Part shown: piece after piece, positions 25,820 through 33,457 of the stretch
Layout: each line of letters opens with the position of its first letter
Position numbering within the stretch: position 1 is the first letter of the stretch
Assembly: GCA_016290325.1 (NCBI GenBank)
Contig: JAEETL010000002.1
Coordinates: 1 to 64,000 of the forward strand
Length of the DNA stretch: 64,000 nucleotides
Direction of reading: 5' to 3'
Source of the DNA: Muribaculaceae bacterium
GTDB taxonomy: Bacteria > Bacteroidota > Bacteroidia > Bacteroidales > Muribaculaceae
Notes under the pieces: model-generated
The model's database searches: none
What the model was told of the DNA's origin: nothing
What the model saw: the letters and a program-made list of their open reading frames with translations, nothing else
Made by a program: the position numbers and the translations under genes

Positions 25820-26461
25820 ATGAAGATCGCAATATATGGAGCTGGAGGCTTTGGCAAGGAAGTGGCTTGCTTGATCGAGAGAATCAACCGCAACAACGGC
25901 GATTGGCAGTTGATAGGATTCTTTGACGACACTAAGCCAGTTGGATCAACTGTTTCCCGCTATGGTAAAGTCCTGGGTGACATTAAAGCTCTTCAGGAGA
26001 TTAAAGAACCCCTGGCTGTCGCTTTTGCCATCAACGCCAATAAGGCCGTGCGTCGCATCCGCGAGGCGATTACCAACGATAACATCACCTTCCCCAATTT
26101 GATAGATCCCTCATTATTCTATGTGGACCCAATGACGGTAACCATGGGCGAGGGTAACATCATTCAGAATCACTGCATGATCTCATGTGATGTCAAGATT
26201 GGTAATTTCAATCTCATTAACGATCATGTCGTTATCGGTCATGACAACATCATTGGTGATTATAACGGACTGATGCCTGGTGCCCATTTGTCAGGTGGAA
26301 TAACGATTGGTGACAGTAATTTGCTGGGTGTCGCTAGCGTGGTTCTGCAGGGTATGAACATCGGTGATGGAGTGACTTTGGGTGCTAATAGTGTACTCAT
26401 GACCCAACCCAAAAATAACAGCACTTATCTTGGTGTTCCGGCGCGCAGGTTTGATTTTTAA
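25820..26461 (+). CDS. NeuD/PglD-type sugar acyltransferase
   Basis: This 213-residue protein has an N-terminal MKIAIYGAGGFGKEVACL nucleotide-sugar-binding half and a C-terminal left-handed beta-helix (hexapeptide repeats from about residue 110, ending STYLGVPARRFDF). It is paralogous to the second half of the fusion at 17734. It follows the aminotransferase by 39 bases, the arrangement expected for an N-acyltransferase acting on that enzyme's product. A general-base histidine is available in HVVIGHDN. The acyl donor may be acetyl-CoA (family norm) or one of the local acyl-ACPs (inference). Confidence 0.85.
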   Translation: MKIAIYGAGGFGKEVACLIERINRNNGDWQLIGFFDDTKPVGSTVSRYGKVLGDIKALQEIKEPLAVAFAINANKAVRRIREAITNDNITFPNLIDPSLFYVDPMTVTMGEGNIIQNHCMISCDVKIGNFNLINDHVVIGHDNIIGDYNGLMPGAHLSGGITIGDSNLLGVASVVLQGMNIGDGVTLGANSVLMTQPKNNSTYLGVPARRFDF

Positions 26462-26566
26462 CCTGATTTCGGCATGAAAACTCATTCGCCCCTATTGGAA
26501 ATGTTAAAGATGCAATGAAATACCTAAGATAATTACAAACTTAGTGCAACTTTAAGATTTTTTATG

Positions 26567-26574
26567 TAATTTTG
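26567..26574 (+). promoter_or_regulatory. -7 box before the third ACP gene
   Basis: TAATTTTG matches TAnnTTTG. The expected -33 position holds TTAG, a weak match. Transcription would start near 26581 with a leader of about 40 bases before the ACP at 26619. It parallels the promoter at 19809 before the paralogous ACP. Confidence 0.5.
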
Positions 26575-26618
26575 CACGCCGTAAAAATATTTGAGGTATT
26601 TTTGCGTTATATTATAGA

Positions 26619-26852
26619 ATGAATTTGGAGCAATTCATAGAGAATTTCGCAGATCTGTTTGATGAAACAGATACTGACACTATAAATGCCACAACTCAAT
26701 TCAAGGATATTGAGGAATGGTCATCTTTGCTCGCATTGTCTGTTATTGCGATGATAGACGAGGAATATGACGTCGAGTTCAAGGGTGATGACATTCGTGG
26801 AAGCAATACCGTTGAGGACCTTTATAACATTGTTAAATCCAGAGTAGAGTAA
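26619..26852 (+). CDS. Acyl carrier protein (WSSL type), copy 2
   Basis: This 77-residue ACP is paralogous to the one at 19899 (shared FIENFADLFDETD, IEEWSSLLALSVIAMIDEEY). Ser36 is the predicted phosphopantetheine site, in a W-S-S-L rather than D-S-L context. It is followed by a KASIII gene about 107 bases downstream, mirroring the NeuD, ACP and KASIII contents of the first cassette. The acidic surface and length are normal for a discrete ACP. Confidence 0.85.
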   Translation: MNLEQFIENFADLFDETDTDTINATTQFKDIEEWSSLLALSVIAMIDEEYDVEFKGDDIRGSNTVEDLYNIVKSRVE

Positions 26853-26959
26853 GGCATGAGGAATATGTGACAGCATTTCATTGGCTTTAGCTGATGGAAG
26901 TTTGTTGTGTATCATTTTCTATTTACTCTGCTAACCAATATTCAAAACGCCAGTCAAGT

Positions 26960-28009
26960 ATGGCAAAGATTTCTTTTCATGGAGTTGGCATTAAGGCTAT
27001 AAGTGCTTGTGTGCCAAAGGATGTCGTGTATAATAGGGATTTGGGATACCTCATTCCCCAGGAGGAAATAGATAAAGTCATTGACAATATCGGTATAGAA
27101 GAGAGGCGCATTGCTCCCAATGATGTGACAGCTAGCGATTTGTGCTTCAAGGCGGCACAAAAACTCATGGATGACAACGACATTGCCCCCGAGAGTATAG
27201 ATGTGTTGTTGTTTATGAGCCAAACGTCCGATTATCGCATCCCCGCGACATCATGTATCATGCAACATCGTTTGGGATTACCTAAAACGACGCTGTGTTT
27301 CGACATCTCGTTAGGATGCTCGGGCTATCTGTTCGCGCTCAGTACGGCGTTTGCCTACGCTTCAATGGATGGCATCAATCGGGTGTTACTGCTCGATGGC
27401 GAAACCTTCTCCAAGATTGTCAATCGGCGCGACAAGGTGGACTGGCCGCTTTATGGCGATGCAGGCACAGCAACTTTGGTTGAAAAGGGCGATTTTGACG
27501 ACGCTACCTTTATCCTCAATACCGATGGCAGTGGTGAAGACGCTCTTAAGATTCACGCTGGAATGCGCAACCCCATTACCCCCGAATCGTGTGTCGAGCG
27601 GGAGCAGGAAGATGGCAACATCCGCAATGACCTTGAGGTGTTTATGGACGGAATGGATGTGTTTAATTTCGCCATTAGCAAGGTGCCCCGATGCGTCAAG
27701 GAATTGCTCAGCGTTACTGGAAAGACCGTCGATGATGTAGACTATCTCGTCTTCCATCAGGCTAACCGCTTCATGATGGACTTCTTCGTGAAGAAACTGA
27801 AAATGGATCGCACCAAAGTTCCTTATTGCATCAGCAAGTACGGGAATACCAGTAGCACGTCTGTGCCCTTGACCGTTGCCAGTGAACTCTGTGGCAAGCT
27901 TGGTGGCGAGAATACTGTGGTGATGAGCGGTTTCGGTGCTGGCCTCAGTTGGGGTGCGGCGTTGATCCCGATGAAGAACTGCAACGTTTCTCCCGTTATT
28001 GAATATTAA
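26960..28009 (+). CDS. KASIII-like (FabH-family) condensing enzyme, copy 2
   Basis: This 349-residue protein is paralogous to the enzyme at 21845. The catalytic triad is Cys120 (SLGCSGYLF), His266 (LVFHQANRF) and Asn296 (YGNTSSTSVP). I choose the ATG at 26960; an upstream in-frame ATG at 26894 adds 22 residues with no family resemblance. The stop overlaps the VOC gene start (TAATG), so translation is coupled. It probably works with the ACP at 26619. Whether it condenses or transfers acyl groups cannot be decided from sequence. Confidence 0.85.
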   Translation: MAKISFHGVGIKAISACVPKDVVYNRDLGYLIPQEEIDKVIDNIGIEERRIAPNDVTASDLCFKAAQKLMDDNDIAPESIDVLLFMSQTSDYRIPATSCIMQHRLGLPKTTLCFDISLGCSGYLFALSTAFAYASMDGINRVLLLDGETFSKIVNRRDKVDWPLYGDAGTATLVEKGDFDDATFILNTDGSGEDALKIHAGMRNPITPESCVEREQEDGNIRNDLEVFMDGMDVFNFAISKVPRCVKELLSVTGKTVDDVDYLVFHQANRFMMDFFVKKLKMDRTKVPYCISKYGNTSSTSVPLTVASELCGKLGGENTVVMSGFGAGLSWGAALIPMKNCNVSPVIEY

Positions 28010-28416
28010 TGGCTGAACTGCTCACCTTCCATCATATTGGCATCGCTTGTCGCGATATAGCCAAGACATCGGCTTTTTACCAGTCGATGGGCTACATTGT
28101 GCATCCGGTTATTCCAGACCCCTTGCAGCATGTGAATGTCTGTTTTATGGAGAAGGAAGGTGCTCCTCGGGTTGAATTACTTGAGCCGCTTGATGAGCAA
28201 AGCCCAGTGCTGAGGACGCTGGACGCTGTGGGCGTCTCTCCCTATCACACGTGTTACGAGGTTAAGGACATTCAGGAAGCCATCGCCCAGTTGCGCAGGC
28301 AGCGTTTCATGCTGGTCAATGGTCCTGTTCCCGCTTGTGCCTTGGAAAACAGGAACATTGCGTTCATGTTTAATAAAAATTCAGGACTTATCGAGTTAGT
28401 CGAAGCCTTTAAGTAA
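28009..28416 (+). CDS. VOC-superfamily protein, methylmalonyl-CoA epimerase/glyoxalase-like
   Basis: This 135-residue vicinal-oxygen-chelate protein has two beta-alpha-beta-beta-beta units. Likely metal ligands include the histidine in FHHIGIAC, the glutamate in RVELLEPL, the histidine in YHTCYEV and the glutamate in GLIELVEAF. Methylmalonyl-CoA epimerase is the closest well-known relative, which would fit epimerisation of an alpha-substituted acyl thioester. It is coupled to its neighbours by TAATG overlaps on both sides. The precise reaction is unknown. Confidence 0.8.
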   Translation: MAELLTFHHIGIACRDIAKTSAFYQSMGYIVHPVIPDPLQHVNVCFMEKEGAPRVELLEPLDEQSPVLRTLDAVGVSPYHTCYEVKDIQEAIAQLRRQRFMLVNGPVPACALENRNIAFMFNKNSGLIELVEAFK

Positions 28417-29429
28417 TGTCTAACGTCCTGTTGACTTACATCCTGCCGGTTTACAATACCGCGCCTTATCTTACCAAGTGCCTGCAATCCCTGCTTAATC
28501 AGGGCCTGCAGCCTGAGGAGTATGAGGTGATTGCTGTTGATGATGGCTCGAGTGACAATAGCCGCGAGGTGATTGAGGCCTTGGCTAAGGACCATCCCCA
28601 GATTCGATTGATTACCCAAGCCAATGCCGGCGTTAGTGCGGCCCGCAACAGGGCTTTAGATAACGCCCGTGGACGTTTTGTCCAGTTTGTTGACAGTGAC
28701 GACTATCTTGAGGAGAACGTGATGGGACCACTCTTGAGACGTGCCGTTGACGAGGACCTCGATGTCCTCATGTTCAACTTCAAGTGGGTAGATACCGACG
28801 GTAATTTCATCAAAGTTTCAAAGCCCCTTGATGAAATGCCTCCTACAACGCCTGTCATGAATGGGCCAGAGTTTTTGGACCACTATCCCATGATGCAGTA
28901 TGTTTGCTGGTATCTGGTGAGACTGGAGCACCTTAACCGCTTGAGCCTCAGGTTTGACACCTCGCTCATCGCATGTGAAGACGGCGCGTTGGCTGCTAAG
29001 TTCCTGCTTCATGCCAGTCGGGTGGCTTATAACGATGCGACTCCTTATTGTTATGTGAACCGCAGTGATAGCGCCATGAATAACACCGACCGTAATCATT
29101 TGCTCCGTCGTATTTTTAGTCAAATTGATGCCGCTGCCTTGATTAATCGCTCCATCACTGATTATGAAGCGACAACTGGTGCTCAGTCTCCCGCAAGTGT
29201 GAAGGGATTGAGAAACCTGTATTTGTTTTTCAGCATGACCAAGTCACTCACTTGCGGCTGTGTAGATGAGGTTGTTGCCCATATGCGTGACCTGGGGCTT
29301 TACCCGTTCCCGTGTATCGGGCCTGAAATCAATTACATCGGCACAAAGTGGAAAATCCTTCACGGCTTAATGATGCATCCCAGGGTGTGGTCATTCTTAA
29401 GCCGGCTTTATGGAATGGTAAAAAACTAA
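28416..29429 (+). CDS. Glycosyltransferase family 2
   Basis: This 337-residue GT2 enzyme has LTYILPVYNTAPYLTKCLQS, the nucleotide loop VDDGSSDNS and the metal site QFVDSDDYLE at about residue 90. It overlaps the VOC gene (TAATG) and is followed 2 bases later by the FkbH-like gene. Its placement inside the ACP module rather than the main GT block suggests that it transfers the acylated sugar. GC content is higher than in the 7-12 kb genes, more like the host genes. Confidence 0.82.
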   Translation: MSNVLLTYILPVYNTAPYLTKCLQSLLNQGLQPEEYEVIAVDDGSSDNSREVIEALAKDHPQIRLITQANAGVSAARNRALDNARGRFVQFVDSDDYLEENVMGPLLRRAVDEDLDVLMFNFKWVDTDGNFIKVSKPLDEMPPTTPVMNGPEFLDHYPMMQYVCWYLVRLEHLNRLSLRFDTSLIACEDGALAAKFLLHASRVAYNDATPYCYVNRSDSAMNNTDRNHLLRRIFSQIDAAALINRSITDYEATTGAQSPASVKGLRNLYLFFSMTKSLTCGCVDEVVAHMRDLGLYPFPCIGPEINYIGTKWKILHGLMMHPRVWSFLSRLYGMVKN

Positions 29430-29431
29430 GT

Positions 29432-31024
29432 ATGAATACTTTTGTTTATCGAAATCAAACGGTTGAGACCCTGTTTGGCGATGATGGCATAGCTTATTCA
29501 GGCTATGGGGACATCAGTTTGGTGCCACAGGATGTGGACCGATATATCTGGTGCTATCAAGTTCCAGTGAATGCCGACAGCACTCAACTGGCTCAGGAGA
29601 TAGCGTCCTACCGCGACAAACTCGAGCTTGTATTGTCAAAAATCGATGCGCACAAGCCGTTTATCATATTCTCGCTTGTAAATCTATTCCCGATAAAACT
29701 CACAGGTGATGATGTCGCTGTAGATCATGCGGTAATGGATTTTAACCGCCATGTGGCTCAGTTGGCTGATCATCATCCCAACGTCAAGAGGGTGGATTTC
29801 TCTGATTTCACCTCCCGATACGATGCATATACTTTAGTCAATTGGAAATACTTCCTCATGTCGCAGTCCCTGATCAATCCAAAACTGGCGCGCGACTTCC
29901 AGGCTTGGTGGCGGCGGATCGAGGGAGAACTTGCCTTGAAACGCAAGAAATGTCTGGTGCTTGACCTCGATAACACCCTATGGGATGGGGTCCTTGGCGA
30001 GGATGGCGTTGACGGCATCAAGCTAGGTGGGGATTATCCCGGTAACGCATTCTCTTATTGGCAGCGCGCTTTGTTGCAGTTGTCGCGCAATGGCGTGATA
30101 TTGGCGATTTGCAGCAAGAATAATGAAGCCGACGTTCAGGAGGCTTGGGATTGCAATCCGTTTATGGAGCTCAAGAGAGAGCATTTCAGTGCTTTGCGCA
30201 TTAATTGGACCGATAAGGTTACCAATATCCGAGATATAGCTGATGAACTCAACATAGGCTTGGATAGTTTTGTGTTTATCGATGACAATCCGGCCGAGAG
30301 GGAACTGGTCAAGCAGATGCTGCCACAGGTGACTGTGCCCGATTTTCCTGAGAAACCTTACATGCTCATGCCTTTCTTCAAGGAATTGGTCGAGCGGTAT
30401 TTCCGCATCTATGCCGTCACTGCCGAGGACCGCAACAAGACTCAGCAGTATCAGGCCAATGCGATGCGCAGGGCCCAGCAGGCAAGGTTTGCCGACTTGG
30501 ATAGCTACCTGCGCAGCCTGTTGATGGAGATTGACATTATTCCCGCCGACGACTTTAACATGCCGCGCATCGCCCAGATGACGCAAAAGACCAATCAGTT
30601 CAATCTCACGACCCGCCGTTATACCGAGGCCGACATACGCCAGCGGCTGAATGACGGTTGGCGCGTTTATTGCATGAGCGTGAGAGACCGTTTTGGCGAC
30701 AGTGGTGTCACGGGTGCCATTTTCCTCGAGCAGATTGACTGGGATACCGTGGGAATTGACTCGTTGTTGCTCAGTTGCCGCGTTTTGGGAAAAGGCATCG
30801 AGGACGCGTTTTTAGGCACGGTGCTCAATCTGTTGCATGACGAGGGCGTGCAGAAGGTCGTCGCCGATTACCTTCCCACTGCTAAGAATGGACAGACCGC
30901 CGATTTTTATGATCGCATAGGCATGGAATGTATCGGTATAGCTGATGACAGCTCCAAGCATTATGTGATGACATTGGATAAAGAGACTGAAATAAAAGAT
31001 TATTATAAAATCAAGGTATTATGA
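29432..31024 (+). CDS. FkbH-like HAD-superfamily protein (acyl-ACP loading, predicted glyceryl-type)
   Basis: This 530-residue protein has a central HAD phosphatase domain with the nucleophile motif LVLDLDNTLWDG (Asp178, Asp180), FVFIDDNPAERELV further on, and a C-terminal GNAT-like region (about residues 370-510, DSGVTGAIFLEQIDW). FkbH proteins take 1,3-bisphosphoglycerate, dephosphorylate it and load glyceryl units on an ACP. The ACP gene overlaps its stop by 4 bases (ATGA), as in polyketide systems. I start at ATG 29432; an upstream in-frame ATG lies inside the GT2 gene. Confidence 0.85.
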   Translation: MNTFVYRNQTVETLFGDDGIAYSGYGDISLVPQDVDRYIWCYQVPVNADSTQLAQEIASYRDKLELVLSKIDAHKPFIIFSLVNLFPIKLTGDDVAVDHAVMDFNRHVAQLADHHPNVKRVDFSDFTSRYDAYTLVNWKYFLMSQSLINPKLARDFQAWWRRIEGELALKRKKCLVLDLDNTLWDGVLGEDGVDGIKLGGDYPGNAFSYWQRALLQLSRNGVILAICSKNNEADVQEAWDCNPFMELKREHFSALRINWTDKVTNIRDIADELNIGLDSFVFIDDNPAERELVKQMLPQVTVPDFPEKPYMLMPFFKELVERYFRIYAVTAEDRNKTQQYQANAMRRAQQARFADLDSYLRSLLMEIDIIPADDFNMPRIAQMTQKTNQFNLTTRRYTEADIRQRLNDGWRVYCMSVRDRFGDSGVTGAIFLEQIDWDTVGIDSLLLSCRVLGKGIEDAFLGTVLNLLHDEGVQKVVADYLPTAKNGQTADFYDRIGMECIGIADDSSKHYVMTLDKETEIKDYYKIKVL

Positions 31025-31248
31025 ACTTAGAAGACCAAGTGATGGAGATCATGCGTTCGGTATTCGGCATTGAAGAGATCTCTACCGACATATCTCAGAA
31101 GAATTGTGAGCGCTGGGACTCGTTGCGCCATCTGACAATGGCTTCAGAGCTGGAAGATGCTTTCGATATAGAGCTTGAGCCTGAGGAGATTGCCGAGATG
31201 ACCGACTTCTCGCGTGTTGTCTCCATGATCAATTCAAAATTGAAATAG
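31021..31248 (+). CDS. Acyl carrier protein paired with the FkbH-like enzyme
   Basis: This 75-residue ACP carries RWDSLRHLTM with the phosphopantetheine Ser34 in a standard D-S-L motif. The start overlaps the FkbH-like gene by 4 bases (ATGA). By analogy to FkbH/ACP pairs it is the likely acceptor of a glyceryl or related three-carbon unit. It differs from the two WSSL-type ACPs, giving the locus at least three kinds of carrier protein. Confidence 0.87.
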   Translation: MNLEDQVMEIMRSVFGIEEISTDISQKNCERWDSLRHLTMASELEDAFDIELEPEEIAEMTDFSRVVSMINSKLK

Positions 31249-31260
31249 AGCATTGACTGT

Positions 31261-31289
31261 GCCCGTCAGGGTGTTTTTAACCCTCGGGC
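31261..31289 (+). terminator. Hairpin after the fourth ACP gene
   Basis: GCCCG (261-265) pairs with CGGGC (285-289), and AGGG (268-271) pairs with CCCT (281-284), with a 2-base bulge and a T-rich loop. No T-run follows, so it may be a partial terminator or a 3'-end stabiliser between the ACP module and the downstream genes. Confidence 0.35.
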
Positions 31290-31308
31290 TTAGCAGGTGC
31301 CGGGATGG

Positions 31309-32334
31309 ATGACGATGGCCAGGGAGCGCATTGCCTATATCGATTTCATGAAGTGCCTGTGCATCATGCTCATCGTGATGTACCACATTGACCATGATTT
31401 CTTTAATTATCTGCTCCCAAACCTGAATGATGCTTTGCAGGCTTTTCGCCTGCCGATGTATTATTTCATTTCAGGCATCTTTTTTAAGCTCTACGAGGGC
31501 TTTGCCGATTTCACGCGGCGCAAGGTGAATAACATCCTTGTGCCGTTTGTTTTTTTTATCGTTTTTGCCTATCTTGTCAGGTGTTGTGAGGCTGTTTTCC
31601 GCATGGCCATTGGTGCCGAGGCGATTGACTTGTCACCCATCCGCCTTGTGGAGCCGTTCTACTTGCGTTATTGGGCGATAACCACTCCCTTGTGGTTCCT
31701 GCCCAGCCTGTTTTGGGTGAACATCATCTTTTATGCCATGCATCGCTTGATCAAGCCCATTTGGGGGCTATTGGCAGCGACGGTTGTGCTTTCGATTATT
31801 GGTTACTACTTGGGAATCAATAAAATAGAATTACCCTTAATGCTGGATTCCTCGTTAGTGGCGATGCCTTACTTCGTGCTGGGGTGGGGCATGAAGCGCC
31901 TGGGGGTATTGACGCCTTCTCGCTGGGATAAGTTTGGTATAATCGCTTTACTGGCAGTTTCGGTACCCATTTACCTGTTGAGTGAATTTATGAACTTGCA
32001 CTTCCAGGTCTTTCCTGCTTATTGGAAACTCTATCTCTTGCCGTTTGTGGCTATATTGTCCTTGTTTTGGGCCTGTAAACCGCTGCCACGTATTCCTGTG
32101 TTCTGTCACTATGGTCGGTATTCGCTCATTATCTTGGGTACTCATCCGTTGTTTTTCCTTCCCATTCGTTTCCTTTTCGTGCATTTTGGCATGGAGCCTG
32201 GCGTGGAACTCACCTTGTTCGTCTTCGTCTTGACGATGTTGTGTGAATGGCCTTTGATATGGTTGCTCAAGACTTATGCGCCTCGTTTTTCGGCTCAGGA
32301 GCCTTTCTTCAAGCCAGGATGGAAAATATGCTAA
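31309..32334 (+). CDS. Acyltransferase family 3 membrane protein
   Basis: This 341-residue polytopic membrane protein has the family start RIAYIDFMKCLCIMLIVMYH and FRLPMYYFISGIFF, matching the conserved FRMPLFFFLSG segment of acyltransferase-3 enzymes. It has about ten transmembrane helices. It probably acylates an extracellular or membrane-side glycan hydroxyl. Starts at GTG 31297, ATG 31309 and ATG 31315 are all possible; I favour 31309. It sits downstream of the ACP module, but family members normally use acetyl-CoA. Confidence 0.78.
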   Translation: MTMARERIAYIDFMKCLCIMLIVMYHIDHDFFNYLLPNLNDALQAFRLPMYYFISGIFFKLYEGFADFTRRKVNNILVPFVFFIVFAYLVRCCEAVFRMAIGAEAIDLSPIRLVEPFYLRYWAITTPLWFLPSLFWVNIIFYAMHRLIKPIWGLLAATVVLSIIGYYLGINKIELPLMLDSSLVAMPYFVLGWGMKRLGVLTPSRWDKFGIIALLAVSVPIYLLSEFMNLHFQVFPAYWKLYLLPFVAILSLFWACKPLPRIPVFCHYGRYSLIILGTHPLFFLPIRFLFVHFGMEPGVELTLFVFVLTMLCEWPLIWLLKTYAPRFSAQEPFFKPGWKIC

Positions 32335-32344
32335 TTATCACTCA

Positions 32345-33400
32345 ATGAAATATATCGCTCGGCTTTTAGCCATCATTGCTGCCTTCGCGTTGCTGTTCGC
32401 CGCTTATGGCGGGCGTGTCAATCCCACGATTTGGGTATTGCCTTCAATGGCAACGCTGGCATTGCCTGTTGTCGCCATTGCCGCCATCGCCTTCATGGTT
32501 GTACTGCTGATATTTAAGCAATGGCGCGCTGCTGTTGTTATCTTTGGGGCATTGTTGCTCTCATGGCCCACGCTACGCTTGATATGTCCGTTTAATTTGA
32601 GCCATACTAAAGCCAATCCTGATGCAGCACAGCTCAAGGTCTTGACAATGAATGTGACACAGTTCAACTGGTTGAATAATGAAGAGCCGAGTAAGAACAT
32701 GCGCTATATCCTTGACCAGAATGCCGATATTGTGGTCATTCAGGAGGGATTGGTGTATTTCAGGTATGAGCAATTGAAACCGGTTGAACCCATGTTGGAT
32801 GAGCTTTATAAGAAATACCCTTACCGCAAGGAGGCTTTCTTTGATGTTGGCATTTTGTCAAAATATCCCTTTACCGAGGTGAGGACACCCATATTGGCTA
32901 AAGACTCCATCAATTACTTTATCAAGGCGTGGGATGTCGATGTGCCCGGTGACGACATCAGGGTAATCAGTATGCACCTGAGTTCACTTCGGTTCAATAG
33001 CAACGATAATCAGATCTTTGATTCGATCAATGTGCCATCAGGCCGCAAGCGGCGCATCAAGTCAGTGGTCAAAAAACTGGGCGAGGGATTTCGCAGACAT
33101 GTGCCCCAGGTCGAGGCGATGCGCCAGTTGCTTGACGAGACTGTGGGCGACGTGCTCGTTATGGGCGACTTGAACGACACGCCGGGCTCTTTCGCCTACC
33201 GCACGTTGTGTGGCGAGGACTTGCGGGATGCCTGGGCCGATACTGGCTTCGGTCCCATGTATACTTTCCATGCCAACCACATGTATGTCAAAATTGACCA
33301 TATCTTTTATCGTGGCAACATCAAGCCCCTGATTTGCCGCCGTGACAAGGAGGGCGAGAGTGACCACTATCCGATGGTGGCGGTCTTTGAACGTGAATAG
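32345..33400 (+). CDS. Membrane-anchored endonuclease/exonuclease/phosphatase-family protein
   Basis: This 351-residue protein has three N-terminal transmembrane helices within residues 1-80, followed by an EEP domain (DNase I-like). It contains VLTMNVTQFN, VVIQEG (metal glutamate), ISMHLSSLRF, VMGDLNDTPGS (catalytic Asp-x-Asn) and SDHYPMVAVF with the final Asp-His pair. Members in Bacteroidetes are widespread but poorly characterised. The substrate may be a phosphodiester or lipid headgroup on the outer face of the membrane. The ATG at 32345 follows the acyltransferase stop by 10 bases. Confidence 0.82.
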   Translation: MKYIARLLAIIAAFALLFAAYGGRVNPTIWVLPSMATLALPVVAIAAIAFMVVLLIFKQWRAAVVIFGALLLSWPTLRLICPFNLSHTKANPDAAQLKVLTMNVTQFNWLNNEEPSKNMRYILDQNADIVVIQEGLVYFRYEQLKPVEPMLDELYKKYPYRKEAFFDVGILSKYPFTEVRTPILAKDSINYFIKAWDVDVPGDDIRVISMHLSSLRFNSNDNQIFDSINVPSGRKRRIKSVVKKLGEGFRRHVPQVEAMRQLLDETVGDVLVMGDLNDTPGSFAYRTLCGEDLRDAWADTGFGPMYTFHANHMYVKIDHIFYRGNIKPLICRRDKEGESDHYPMVAVFERE

Positions 33401-33457
33401 GTAAGTCGGATACACTAAAAGCCTTTATCTCACGTTTATATTAAAAAAAGAGATATA

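Noticed and set aside
17734-28416. Primary fatty-acid synthesis cluster
   Set aside because: fabD, fabF, fabZ and acpP are missing. The enzymes are interleaved with sugar genes, and two KASIII paralogues with non-standard ACPs fit a dedicated glycan pathway better.
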